Shown here piece after piece: positions 11,406-23,397 of a stretch of 64,000 bases of DNA. The translations under genes and the position numbers were made by a program. Origin of the DNA: Meconema thalassinum (lineage: Eukaryota > Arthropoda > Insecta > Orthoptera > Tettigoniidae); NCBI GenBank assembly GCA_946902985.2, contig OX336397.1, positions 188,236,813-188,300,812 on the forward strand, written 5' to 3'. Position 1 is the first letter of the stretch, and every line of letters starts with the position of its first letter. The notes under the pieces were generated by a model, which made no database searches, was not told where the DNA came from, and saw nothing but the letters and a program-made list of their open reading frames with translations.

Positions 11406-12561
11406 AGAATTCGATAAGTATCGCGTTTCGAAGGGTTATTGTAAATGCCGATTTCTGTTTATATTTCCCCCAGCCTTAACCCTCGATTTCCCAGGAGTTT
11501 CCCGTAAGCTTTCTAGAAAACTATCTAGTGTCTTTCGAGACGTCGTTGATGACGACGTCAACGCTGCCATTTTGTTTTTAAGGGAATGTTATACGGAAAT
11601 GTATCGCGATCTATACCACCCCCTGTAAAATCCTAGACTGGCCCGTGAGACATGTGTGTTCTAGGGCGCGTAGGATTTCTATTGTAAATCTAAATTAAGA
11701 GATCAGAAGTGTCCGAACACTCATATGAAGCTTCGGGTGACCTTCACTGCTTGCTCTGTCAATATGATGTTGCTCCTCCTCCCACCTTGATGCCTCCCTC
11801 CGCAGGTAGCCATGGTTGTGAATATATTGATGGTCCATCCTTGAAGCCGGCCTCCACTGCTAGCTGTGACTGTCAGTATCTGCATCATAGCCTCCAATGT
11901 TGCATACATATTTGATAGTTAGGGGTTCTTCGTGTTTCTAGGAGGGTTTGAACGAAGGAGAAAGAGGGATGTGTCTTGTTTTGGACTGGCATGAAGTCTC
12001 GGCGGAAAACTCCCCAGAGATGGTCTATGGCGATGTATCTCAGCATTTTATTAGACCAAGGGCAGCATTTTCGTTCTGAAATGCTCTTAAGTTATTGTCT
12101 ATAAAAATATTCTTATTCAGTTCTCTATTTATTAACACATTCTGTAATCATCTTGATAACCAAAATGACTCATGTATTATGTATTACAAGTGAATTTAAA
12201 TGAAATGAGACTTCAAGTAGCTGCCACTGTACTTACAAATAAACCCCTATTTGTTTATCGTTCAAGTTAAATTACTCCCTACGTTTAGTATCCATGAGAT
12301 CAATTTTCTTTAAAGTGTCAACGCTTGGTACGAAATATCTTAACCCAAAATTTATCAACGTTGCTTGTCCTTATTAACGCTGTATGGTAACTCTAAGTAA
12401 CTGCAGCTACGTCGCAAAGTTCCAACACACACACTCAATGCTAGTGACAATATGCTTGGCCTACAGTTTTCGAGTGTATTTTAACTGAAATGCTTTTCGA
12501 CAAACACTGTACAATAACGGTTATTTTTTACCATGTGGCTATTGACGAAAGAAAACTATGA

Positions 12562-12682
12562 AAAAAGGAAGCTTGTAGTTTAACGTGACCGTTAATCTGT
12601 AGATCATAAGCCACGGGACCTCCTTTTTACGTGGAATCCGAACCACAGGACATGACATTTCACTTCGGAAAGAAAACTATGA
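12562..12682 (-). mobile_element. 121-bp SINE-like insertion with 15-bp target duplication
   Basis: The insert is flanked by direct copies of gaaagaaaactatga (12547-12561 and 12668-12682). Arm 2 of the inverted duplication has an empty site with one copy of gaaaactatga. The inserted sequence (cgtggaatccgaaccacagg) resembles 33660-33690, which lies next to a tRNA-like SINE head. It is therefore probably a 5'-truncated SINE that arrived after the duplication. Confidence 0.75.
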
Positions 12683-12815
12683 ATGTGGGGTTTAATTACC
12701 TTCAGTATGTTATTTTATTTCATGATTCCTTCAGTGGAAGTTTACAAGCCATCTGTAAGATGTATTTTAACCTACGTAAAGGAACATATACGTGAAACAA
12801 GTCATTTATTTGCAG

Positions 12816-12917
12816 GACGATACAGACCATCACACAGACATTAAGATTGAGGAATCTTCTATTCCGTATATCGTTTCATGCATCAACACAAAAGCATCAT
12901 CTTCAGATCTGAATGAT
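12816..12917 (+). CDS. Exon A' of a duplicated zinc-finger gene leader
   Basis: This 102-nt exon (34 codons, phase 0 to 0) follows a canonical acceptor (ttatttgcag) and precedes a consensus donor (gtaagt). It encodes an acidic leader containing the segment DHHTDIKIEESS. The arm-2 counterpart at 62991-63071 keeps both splice sites and frame and differs by an exact 21-nt in-frame indel and mostly amino-acid-changing substitutions. Acidic KIEE/KIKEE-type leaders are common upstream of C2H2 arrays in insect zinc-finger proteins. No zinc-finger exon lies downstream on this strand in the window, so this copy may be orphaned or may use exons outside the window. Confidence 0.6.
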
Positions 12918-13025
12918 GTAAGTAACTTCATGCTTATTTCCAAGACATCTCCTTATCTCCTAATAGCCTTTAGGGATTTAGAGTTGTGTTCTTACAATTA
13001 AGTTGATGACAAACGGAAGAGTTTG

Positions 13026-13675
13026 GCTGTTAGTAACTGCTCTAAACTCCTTAGCAAACTGTGTGCTCCTGTACTCTAGCAGACACATAATTCTTAGAGA
13101 TACTATCATGCTATAATCTCATTTGCAAACTGTGTGCTCCCGTACACTAATAGACACACAATTCTTAGAGTTACTTGCTGCTCTAATCTCATTAGCAAAC
13201 TGTGTGCTCCCGTACTCTAATAGACACACAATTCTTAGAGTTACTAGCATGCTCTAATCTCCTTTGTAAACTGTGTGCTCCCATACACTAGCAGACACAT
13301 AATTCTTAGAGTTACGAGCTGCTCTAATCCTTTTCAAACTGTGTGCTCCCGTTCACTAGCAGGCACATAATTCTTAGAGTTACTAGCTGTTCTAATCTCC
13401 TTTGTAAACTGTGTGTTCCCGTACTTTATCAGACACATAATTCTTAGAGCTACTAACATGCTCTAAGCTCCTTTGCAAACTGTGTGCTTACGTACTCTAG
13501 CAGATACATCATTCTTAGAGTTACTAGCTGCTTCAATCTCCTTTGCAAACTGTGTGAACCCGTAGTCCAGCAGACACATAATTCTTAGAGTTCCTAGCTG
13601 CTCTGATCTCCTTTGCAAACTGTATCCTCCCGTACTCTAGCAGACACATAATTCTTACTGTTACCAGCATGTTCT
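13026..13675 (+). repeat. ~70-bp intronic minisatellite, about 9 copies
   Basis: Units contain gcaaactgtgtgctcccgta, agcagacacataattctta and gagttactagc, with spacing 61-72 bp. It lies wholly in the intron between exon A' and exon B'. The identical consensus occurs in reverse at 62230-62885, so the array predates the inverted duplication. Confidence 0.93.
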
Positions 13676-14251
13676 ACAATAGACTCCTCATAGAGGCATA
13701 TAATTAACCCAATCTACTTTTTGATCATTGAAATACTATATTGCCGTGAATTACGAAGAAATGCCTTATATAATATTCTGAGGGATGATTGATTTATGCC
13801 GTCATTCTAAAAATGTATGCTCGTTTGGGCAGTCTAATAGCTTGTTACTCAATGCTATGTGCACGTGTTGGACCGTAGGACCTGTTATGGTCTATTGTAT
13901 TGTGGTCTGGCCCCCTCTTTGGTCTTACGGCTAAAAGAATTAAAAATAAACGTTCATTTGTCGTCAATCCTTAGAGCTATTACCTCCATTAAGGCACTGA
14001 TTTTAGTGTTTCCAATCACTCTAAATTTAACTTGATCTCTAAATGTGTGCTATAACTTTCACAACTGGGGATTATTGCCACTTATCTGTATAAAGTTTAT
14101 CTCTAGCACTAGGATGTGATGGACAGTAGAAAGTCATTCAGCGAATGTATCTTCACTTCAGCTGAGCAGTGCTGTACAATGACTTGGATTGTCATTTGTG
14201 TAAATGTATAAGGTGATGACACTGACAAACATTATTCCATCTTATCCCTAG

Positions 14252-14310
14252 GATGCAAAAGAAGAGAATCAGAATGAAGAAGCAGATGAAAGTGGAAATC
14301 AGTTAAATCA
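14252..14310 (+). CDS. Exon B' of a duplicated zinc-finger gene leader
   Basis: This 59-nt exon lies between acceptor cttatccctag and donor gtaagt. In frame with exon A' it encodes an acidic, Glu/Asn-rich stretch (KEENQNEEADESGN) and ends with two bases of a split codon. The arm-2 homologue at 61573-61631 has the same length, phase and splice sites, with four of five differences changing the amino acid. An acceptor-like ttatatttttag lies downstream, but no finger exon was found on this strand. Confidence 0.6.
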
Positions 14311-14974
14311 GTAAGTGATAAACGTACAAACTACATATTCTTTCGTTTACCTTATATTTATATTTTTAGGAATGTTTAGGCTTTTCATTTTAAAAAGCGC
14401 ATGCAAAGTTTAATCGTAGAGGCTCTGTCATTTCTTTAAGAAAACAATTAATGACGTATCGTGACGCCGAATTAACTCGTCCTTATACACAACTATTTTA
14501 TTGTCAATAGACGTCCAGAAATTATTGTGGACATACTGTGTACATGGTGTATTATTGGATTGTAGGTACAGGTAGAGCATTTTTAAATAGTACTTCGGGA
14601 GATTAAGCCATTGTGGCGTTAAAAGTAAACGTTCAGAATAAATCGTGCCAGTTAAAATGTGTGACGCTAGAGGGGAGGCATGCAGTGGTATGGCGAGAGT
14701 TGGATATGTGTGCGCAGTGTAGTGTTGTTCTTAATGGGTTGTCACCTTCTGTACATTATAACAGACCACACTATATGTACTATGTGCCAGGTAAATCCAT
14801 CATCTCTACACAATGTGTGTAGCCCTAAGTAGTGCTCTCCATTCATCCGTAAGGCTTTCAATAGTGAAGTATGATAACACATATATATTCCAACTAGACG
14901 ATTATATAGCGAATTAATTTGTGTCATATGAACACATCGCTAGTTACTTGTTCAGTTGCCCGTGCTCGTTAGTA

Positions 14975-15715
14975 GAGGTGTCCTATCCCCCGGCTGACTG
15001 AATAGGCAACCCGCGAAACATCCAGGGGCAAGGTCGTGTGAACTCCCGAACGAGTAATCGGAGGAAGTCGTGTGAGGGATTGAACGATTAGGCTCCATGC
15101 TCTCTACCTATGAGATAAGTCTATTTATAATATAAAAACTTAGGAAAGAACTACACCAACCCCCTTGTAAATTAAGTAGTATTAGTGCACATGCGCACCT
15201 AGGCTCCTCTAAGATGGCGGGGCTTTCAAACTTTATGGTAGATGCTTGCATACCCTCCTCTCTACTCCCTTCCCTCTTTCCCCACCTTCCTCGCCCCCCG
15301 AATTCCCTAAAATTCCAAACAGATTTTCCAAATTTATTTAGATTTAACACAGAAGTGCACCATTGCTTCCACCTACTTTCGTCGGGCTCATCCTCGTTTA
15401 CCTCCCTTGGTCAGTTTCTGTTCACATCCACATTATACATCGATTTATTTATTGCTTTATGCTTATTTATTATTTGTATTTATTGATTATCGATTTATCG
15501 TTTATTGAACAACTACAAAGTCATCGATCCGAGATTTCCGAAAATAGTGGATATCACCAAAACGTGTAATCGGAGAAAGTTGCGTGAGGGCTTAAACGAA
15601 AGGACTCCATCCCCTCTATCTATTTTCTATATTTCTTAATTGACGGAACTTTCAAGTGTAGGTGAGGTTCGGAGCGGTTTCTGCAGTCATGTAACATGAA
15701 ACCTAGCTGCCCCGA
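14975..15715 (+). repeat. ~740-bp dispersed repeat, copy 1
   Basis: The copy aligns with 42515-43262 in the same orientation. Shared blocks include gaataggcaacccgc, ccgaacgagtaa, ccaaatttatttagattt / ccaaatttaattagattt, gatttccgaaaatag, aatcggagaaagt and ggttcggagcggt. Divergence and indels are substantial. No reading frame is shared, so it is a non-coding interspersed element of unknown class. The 164-bp satellite starts directly after it. Confidence 0.75.
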
Positions 15716-15739
15716 CAGGATAGCCAGAGCGGTTGATGC

Positions 15740-17440
15740 AACATTCATAAACCATTCATCCGATTGCGATAAAATTTTGGTGAATTGTTGTAAACGCTTT
15801 CGGGAGGTTTATAGGCATAGATAATCCGTTTCAAAATAGATAGCGCGCGAGTAGTTTAAACAAATGCGTAATGGCGATGCGTTCATATACAATTCATCCG
15901 ATTGCGATCAAATTTTGGCGAGTTGTTGTGCACAGTCCCGGAAAAGTTATAGGCGTAGTAAATCCAATTTTCAATAGATGGCGCGCGAGTAGCTTCAACA
16001 AAATGGCGTGCGTTTGTTTCAAGAAAGTCCCACATGCGTTCATATACCATTCATCCCATTGCGTTGAAATTTGGGTGAGAGGTTGTGTACACTACAGGCA
16101 AGGTTTCTGGCTTAGTAAATCCATGTTATAATAGGTAGCGCACGAATAGATTCAACAAATGAGCTACGACTCGCGAAGCGTTTCAACCAAGTCCCGTATG
16201 CGTTCATATACTATTCGTCTGATAGCGATGAAACTTGGGTGAGAAGTTGTGTACACTTCAGGGAAGGTTTCTAGCTTAGTAAATCCACTTAACAATAGGT
16301 AGCGCACGAGTAGATTCAACAAATGAGCGAAGACGGGCCAAGCGTTTCAACAAAGTCCTGTATGCGTTCACATACCATTCGTTCGATAGCGATGAAACTT
16401 GGGAGAGAGGTTAGGTACACTACAGGCAAGGTTTCTGGCTGAGTAAACCATGTTATAATAGGTAGCGCACGAGTCGATTCAACAAATGAGCGATGACTCG
16501 GGAAGCGTTTCAACTAAGTCCCGTATGCGTTCATATGTTATTCGTCTGATAGCGATGAAACTTGCGTGAGAAGTTGTGTACACTTCAGGGAAGATTTCTG
16601 GCTTAGTAAATCCACTTAACACTAGGTAGCGCACGAGTAGATTCAACAAATGAGCGACGATGGGCCAAGCGTTTCAACAAAGTCCTGTATGCGTTCACAT
16701 ACCATTCGTCCGATAGCGATGAAACTTGGGTGAGACGATGTGTATACTACAGGCAAGGTTTCTGGCTTAGTAAATCCACTTTACGTTAGGTAGGGCACGA
16801 GTTGATTCAACAAATGAGCGACGACGCGCGAAGCGTTTCAACAAAGTCCTGTATGCGTTCACATACTATTCGTCCGATAGCGATGAAAGTTGGGTGAGAG
16901 GTTGTGTATACTACATGCAAGGTTTCTGGCTTAGTAAATCCATTCTATAATGGGTAGCGCCCGAGTAGATTCGACAAATGAGCAACGACGCGCGAAGCGT
17001 TTCAACAAATTCCGGTATGCGTTCATATACTATTCGTCTGATAGCGATGAAACTTGGGTGAGATGTTGTGTACACTTCACGGAAGGTTTCTGGCTTAGTA
17101 AATCCACTTTTTAATAGGTATCGCACAAGTAGATTAAACAAATGTGCGACGACGCGCAAAGTGTTTCAACATAGTCCCGTATGCGTTCATACACCATTCG
17201 TCCAATAGCGACTAAATTTGGGTGAGTTGTTGTGTACACTCCAGGGAAAGTTTCAGGCTTAGTAAATCCATTTTACATTTGGTAGCGCACAAGTAGATAC
17301 AACAAATGAGGGAAGACGCGCGAAGCGTTTCAACAAAGTCAGGCAGAGTAAATCCACATTACAATAGGTATCGCACAAGTAGATTCAACAAATGAGCGAC
17401 GGCACGCGAACCATTTAAACAAAGTCCAGTATGCGTTCAT
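15740..17440 (+). repeat. 164-bp satellite, about 10 copies
   Basis: The marker atagcgatga (with variants) recurs at 15901, 16058, 16222, 16386, 16549, 16713, 16877, 17041 and 17205, almost always 163-164 bases apart. Units also contain tagcgcacgagtagattcaa, gtatgcgttca and ggtttctggcttagtaaatc. The first units are more diverged and the last is truncated by deletion. Frames running through it are by-products of a period not divisible by three. Confidence 0.95.
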
Positions 17441-17449
17441 ATACCAAAG

Positions 17450-18110
17450 GTAGTTTAGGTACAAAATGCCGGTACACTTGCAAATTTACGGAAAATACAA
17501 GATACTATTTTCAAATTCATTCCAAAATGCAAAGTAAGGTACCGTACTTTCTTCCATTTAGACTGTTAAAAATAACAATAATATATTACTATTAGAAATA
17601 TAACTGTCATTATTGACCTGAACGGATACGCGCGTTAACGTGCAAGGCCACCGTCAGTCCCCTTAAAATATTTCTCCTCGCCTTGTCTCCGATCCCGTAA
17701 TATGGGGAATAATAAGTAGAGATTATTATTATTCTTTTGTTTCACCCTCTTTTGGGTACGTTGAATCAATCATTTCTCTGTGTGTTGTTCATTCCTTTGT
17801 GCCCGGTATCTCTTCATTCTTTCTCATCATTTCCTCTCTTCTTCCGAGATGATGAGTTTGGATTTAATGTAGTTTTGTCTTGGAACCGTATATTTTCATT
17901 TTTAGTAATTAGTTTGCATGTCCATTGAACAGTGAATACTCTGTAATTTTCTTCTAAATTCTACTAGGCCGATTTCAGTTTCTTGCAACCATGTGGGTTT
18001 TGTTTTGCGGTTACGGAAGAAATCAAAGATTTGTTTGGTTAATCTAGTAGAGTTCATTCTGAGAAGATAACCGTAAAGATTTATCCTCCCTTTGTCATAG
18101 TATCTGGAAG
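17450..18110. other. No gene recognised
   Basis: AT-rich DNA with short frames only. No domain, splice pattern or clear repeat was identified. Confidence 0.5.
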
Positions 18111-18113
18111 TGA

Positions 18114-18137
18114 TTATTATTATTATTATTATTATTA
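18114..18137. repeat. (ATT)n microsatellite
   Basis: About eight ATT units in AT-rich DNA. Confidence 0.9.
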
Positions 18138-18149
18138 GGCGATCGACTC

Positions 18150-18475
18150 ACCAGATTCGGCGAAACTGGCACGGTATTGGGTAGTCTGTGGCCTTTGTCT
18201 TGTAATCATCAAATGTGATACGAGAGATCTTTTTACGCGGGCGCCGGGAATCAAACTACCACTGATGCACCAAGCTATAGCAGTATGTACTGTTTACACT
18301 GGGTGTAACTCTTGACAGAACGCTGTCATCTAAAAAAAAGACTGCTGCCAAACTCCAGACACGGAACCATTGTGGTACTGAACCCCATATTTAAAAGGAC
18401 CTAAGAGAAGGCAGGGGTCGGGAGTCGAACCGACAGCTCTCATGGACGGAGGCGCGATGGCTATGCGCTGGAAAA
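18150..18475 (-). mobile_element. tRNA-derived SINE remnant
   Basis: On the minus strand, 18425-18440 reads ggttcgactcccgac, which matches the pol III B box (GGTTCRANYCC) perfectly. It is preceded by a tRNA-like segment (atagccatcgcgcctcc). No cloverleaf could be folded confidently, so it is called a SINE head rather than a tRNA gene. The body toward 18150 holds another near-match at about 18240 (cgccgggaatcaaac). Borders are approximate. Confidence 0.5.
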
Positions 18476-19451
18476 TTAAAACTAACGGCATAGGGATATG
18501 TATTAAGATTACAGCTATTGCCAGATTAAATGGGAAGAGAAATATAAAACGCTATTTTATTAGCATGGAGAGGAATTAGATTTATAGACAATGGAAACCG
18601 GCCAGAACGACAAGTTCTATGAAGACGGCGATTGGGAAAATCCGGTTTATGGATGGCACCAGCCCAAGGTGACTTTGAAGAGTGGCAGAAAGAAAATCTG
18701 ACCGCGTAAATGAAACAGGTTCATCACGTGACCACTTTTTAACCAATAGCAATATTATATATTGGCGGTCACCAACATTTTAATTATATTTGGAAATAAC
18801 TTATAGAAAAGAATAAGTGGTAAAAATGGAAAGCTGACTGTAAATGAAAGTTGAGGGTATAAATTATATTTTGAGACTTAATAGGATGAGACCGATATTT
18901 AAAGATGAATGATTTTACAAGGTGGAATGCCAGAAACGCCATTTTTATAATCGCTATTAGAGCAGGGCAGAGGGCATTCTCTTCAAGTCTTCGAAATTGA
19001 CAAGACGTATATTTCTGAAGCAGCGAAAGCTACATACAAGATTGAGAGCGGTAAGAAAATATTATTGCGCGACTACATAGAAGATGAACACCAATGAAGC
19101 AATTACCATGAAAGCAGAAACAACAATTAATATATAAAACCAATAATTACGGCAGGAGAAGATATATGGAAAATCGTTGAAACAGTGGAGAAAACTATAG
19201 AGTGGTAACACCATTGCCAACAAGAAGAAACGTATGTCTACAATCTACAAGTATTACTCAAGAAATAAGGAATTTTAAGAAGATGTTATTGAATTTGGGG
19301 TCAACGAAGATATTTAATATGAATTACTCTTCGATTGATATGGAATGCTACTAAATTATGAAGGGGAACTAACTACTTGCAACATTAGGATTTCAGCAGT
19401 GACTTAGCTCACATACTAAGGCTTTGTCGAGGCAGGTGAAAATCCAACATC

Positions 19452-19835
19452 ATGGTTCACCAAATAACATCATATTCGCATCTACGACTGCAAGGTATTT
19501 CCTTAAATATCAAAAGGAATACCTATAATCTACAACAACAACAACCATTCGACGGGGAACTTCGAGTTTGCTGTTCGCAAGAAGATCTCGCCAATGACAC
19601 CGAGAGTATGCAGATGTCGCGGGACTCCATCCAGAAGGGGAGGGTGACGGCAGGAACGGGTTCTCAGCTGATGAACGAGGGAGAGAGTGGGAGCGAGCAG
19701 GTGGGATCCAGACACATGAGCACGCGACCACTCCAGGTACCGGTATCTCGGCTGATCGACATTCTACAGAAAGACGGAGACAGCTGCGTGGGAGTAACAG
19801 GTCCTATTTGGATTCTGGGAACTGTTTTGGCATAA
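19452..19835 (+). CDS. Possible coding exon in a GC-rich island
   Basis: A 127-residue open frame covers a stretch clearly richer in GC than its surroundings (about 19545-19810). It contains polar, coding-like sequence such as CSQEDLANDTESMQMSRDS and SRLIDILQKDGDSC. A strong donor (aag|gtaagg) lies at 19836/19837, immediately after the stop, and a weaker one (cag|gtaccg) at about 19736. No family was recognised. It could be a terminal exon, a 5' UTR exon with incidental frame, or a repeat fragment. The opposite strand is also open, which lowers confidence. Confidence 0.25.
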   Translation: MVHQITSYSHLRLQGISLNIKRNTYNLQQQQPFDGELRVCCSQEDLANDTESMQMSRDSIQKGRVTAGTGSQLMNEGESGSEQVGSRHMSTRPLQVPVSRLIDILQKDGDSCVGVTGPIWILGTVLA

Positions 19836-19839
19836 GGTA

Positions 19840-22560
19840 AGGAACACCCAACGAATACTTAGTAGTTAGATTGTAGTAATGTAAATTCCTTGAACAGATC
19901 TAGTTTTGTGTGGCTAAATTGATAGACTTGTTTTTAAGCCATTTTAATAGGTTAATTGAGTGAGGAGCACTGTTATTATCGTTTAAATGTTTATATAAAT
20001 GTTTTGAGAACGTCGTCATTAGGATTTTGACGTATTTAAGGTTGTATAGTCGTCATATTTCGTGACTGCGAGTTGATTTGATTGTTACTTGTATTTGCAT
20101 AATTATAGTGGAATATTTTAAACGTGCGTTAGTTCTGACACCCGAATAAGCAGAATGTCATTGTTGACATGATATATATACAAACAATTTTTTGGCAGAG
20201 ATGTATTTTGGAAAGTAGTATAGAGAGACAAGTCATTGTTCGGTTTTGTTGAGAACAAAAATGAACTTCTTGTCATAAACCAGACTTATTAAGAAAGATG
20301 TGCGTTATTTAAAATAATCTGTTGTATTGACACGGATAACAACGCTATATTGCAGTACAGAAAAATACGATGTGTATAATGAAACACTAAAGAAACGAAT
20401 TCTTGTAAGAAAAGAAAGAAATGTACAAGATGAAATGTATTTAAGTTATGCACACTTAAATGAAGTGAATGTAACGTGTTTTTACTAAGCAAAGACGAGA
20501 ATATCTAGACCATTTGTATAATGTTAGAATGTTTGATAAACATTGGTTCCAAATATGAAATAGAAGTAATGAAATCGCATAATAAAAGGTTATTAAGTAC
20601 AGTGGTGACAGAATTCGCATAATAAAGGAACAAGAAGGTAAATACAGGATGTTTATTAAGTATTGACGAAAGGAAAGGAATGTATAATCTGTAGAAGTAT
20701 TGTAATTTGAACTTTATGAGTAGGATTACTGAATTTCGTGGATACTTATAGTATTCAGAGAAATGGGATTATTATTATTATTGCGTGTAGTTGAAACGAA
20801 TATGAAGGCGTAGGAAATGACGCTACTTTGTGTTTTGTGGTTGATATAATGAGATGTTCCTAAGAAAGTGTACAATATAATGCGAAGATATAATGGAATT
20901 CCGACTATGTTGTCGAGGTATAATATATGAAATATAAGATAAATGTAAAGGGTCACTATAATGGAGTAATGGAATGTAATGGGTGTGAGTTAGGAACCGT
21001 AGATCATCTGATATTTCTCAGTCTTATATTTTATTAAGCCTATTGAATGGATTTGTCAATTGAAGAGCAGTTTTTAGCTTTACCGTTTGAAACATTTGCT
21101 CTATGGAAATAAAAGTAAAACCCTGTTATGACATGAAAGTAGAAATATTATCATTATGAAAGTTAAAAATGATAGTTACGAGCAGGACTAGTGAGAAAAC
21201 ACATTATCGCGTAGCTAACGATAATTAGTTTTGTAAATAATTTAGAATGTCAATCCGAATCAATCGTATACGTAGAAAGTATTAGAGTAGAGTAATAATG
21301 TGTGGAATGTATCATCTAGTGAGAGAATGTAGATGTTTACTTGAGGAATATTTTCGAATGTTATAAGTACAGTATGAGCCACAAGTGTGACTACATAATT
21401 TTCAAGTGTTAATAATTGTCATTTAACATGGGAGAAATACTTTATTTCTCGTCGGTTTAGCCGAACTGGGGTGTTATTAGTGACGACACTTCGTTTATTT
21501 GTTTTAAATGTACTATATATTTAATTGTGAGAATGAAAGTTGTACGATGTGAGTGTGGATATGACAGGACGGAGTGTCCTACTTTTCTGATTTTTATTAA
21601 TAAATTAGCAGGCGCTAGTTGGCGTTAGGCAGATCATTTTTATAGAACATCTCGGTCTTCTATCTTTAATAATCTGGAAATGATAGTGCAGCTATTTAGG
21701 TACTGGCGCTCATTGCAAATTTAAGTAACCGTTCACCCTCGAGATTCTATGAATCTTGTCCTACCACATCTTGGTTCGTAGGAAGTTTTATTTTGTAGCT
21801 AAGTAAACGTACTATCGTACTTTTGATAAATATACCATCATTCAGAGGTTACTAGCTATCCATCTAGCAAGGATACGTTGATCTTTTCTAGCTGGGTATC
21901 AACGCCCTGTGCGATCCCTTCCATCCATTAGGATAATAGGTGGTGGCTACGTCAGCTTCGGGTACAGTACCAGAGTGTTAGAGCTTGTTCCTCTAATTTA
22001 GGAACGTGAAGACAATGTTAGAAATACAGTCAGTGTTTAGGTGTTAAGTTGGGAAGGAGATGTAAAATACAAGTTTAGGATTCTGAATCACACTTACCAC
22101 TGGCAGGACGTCACGGTGTAGATGGGCGAGGCCTTCGGCGAACAACAGACCCTTGGTCCGGTGGGGATGTCCTTCTTATCATTTTGGAAGTGCTGAGTCA
22201 GTGTTTCTTCATTTGTGTTGATGTCCCAGGTAGTTTCAGTCTAGCAGTATGTAAATGGCGCAAGCCTCAGGCAAGAGCTGAGGTTTCCACTCTGCCGGCT
22301 ATGTGTAATTGATATGTGAGCCGTTTGTTGTTGTTGTTCCCAGCTTGAGGGTAGATTTGGGGTAGAAGAGGGTGTGATATGCTGGGATTGAAGCGTAGTT
22401 GTGTTAGTTGGATTTGTAGTTGGATGCGTAGTTTGTAGCCGCCTGCAGGTTCAGGGGCGTGTGGCCATAACTCTCTTATGGCGTGTAAGGTCCTAAGGGT
22501 GTAGGGACCCTGGGGCCTTAACACTATAATACTTGCATGATTCATACGTCCGCCGTCTTG
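19840..22560. other. Long AT-rich stretch, no gene seen
   Basis: Only short frames without recognisable domains. The minus-strand frame at 22267-22566 is rich in Gln/Pro/Leu and lies in a moderately GC-rich patch. It may be an old element fragment but was not assigned. Confidence 0.5.
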
Positions 22561-22569
22561 AAACAATTT

Positions 22570-23397
22570 GGCTGATTACCTTGTAGTTGAGGCAAAAGAT
22601 ACTTCCGACGTTAAGGTACATTTTTGTAAAATTTGGTAGAGATCGAATGATTAGGTTAGCCGTAATTTGATCTAAGCTATGAAAATTTGGGAGGCCACAA
22701 TTGCGTTTCTGTCAAAACAGTGGCGATGTAAAACACGACACTGAGGTGTCCTTTGCTAGTGCTACCTCTGTAACAAATTTTGTTCAATTCGGTTTCGTCG
22801 TGTTTGAATTGATAGGGGACAGATATACACACTCACACACGCGATTTGCACACATACATGGCCCCCATCTTCAAACTATTTGGTTCATGACCTTGCAATT
22901 TAGTTGAATGACGTTTCCCACATAAAGATATATTGTTGCACGATTTGGTAGAAAAGATATTATTTATTTATTTATCGTATGGCTTTTAGTGTCGGGAGTT
23001 CCGAGGACATGTTCGGCTCGCCTCAGTCTGTAGCTGCTTCCAGCGGACACCCTAAAGGGTGAGCTACAAGTTCCGCTCAATTTCAAGTAGTTCCAACTTT
23101 CGCCGCCAGATATCAATGATACCTAGTGGTGAACGTTGGAACTTTGATAGAGCGTTTTGAAAAGATATGATTAGGTTAGTCGCAATTTCATTTAATCTTT
23201 GAACATTTGGGTCTCCAACATTACTTTTCTGTCAAGATGGCGGCGATATAAAACATGACACTGAGGTGTCTTTCACTAGTGCTACCTCTGTACAAAATAT
23301 CGTTCAATTTGATTTCTTCGTGTTTGAATTGATAGGGAGGGGGACAGATATTCACATCACACACAGACAGACTCATAACGTTTGACCCGTGTAGATC
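22570..23397 (-). repeat. Hairpin-family tandem element, minus orientation
   Basis: Two diverged units of the ~293-bp repeat of 57.4-59.7 kb are present. Both carry gacactgaggtgtc, ctagtgctacctctgta and ttgaattgatagggg. The second leads into a CA/CAGA microsatellite (about 23350-23370) and cccgtgtagatctcataag, which normally precedes the hairpin. The hairpin itself is replaced by a SINE-like repeat starting at 23398. A separate insert (about 22960-23160) splits the two units. Confidence 0.7.

Larger units (their letters stand above)
11760..14405 (+). repeat. Inverted segmental duplication, arm 1
   Basis: The segment aligns nearly end to end with the reverse complement of about 61470-64000, at roughly 85-90% identity by eye, with short indels. 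It includes a conserved block at about 11940-12050, exon A, a ~70-bp minisatellite, exon B and the start of the next intron. Homology fades about 95 bp past exon B (near 14405). The left limit cannot be fixed because arm 2 runs off the window. Arm 1 has a 121-bp insertion at 12562-12682 that arm 2 lacks. Confidence 0.9.

Noticed and set aside
11709..11915. 68-codon frame in arm 1 as a coding exon
   Set aside because: The corresponding frame in arm 2 contains stops, so the frame is not conserved.
22267..22566. 99-codon minus-strand frame as a gene
   Set aside because: Low-complexity Gln/Pro/Leu-rich sequence without domain; likely repeat-derived.
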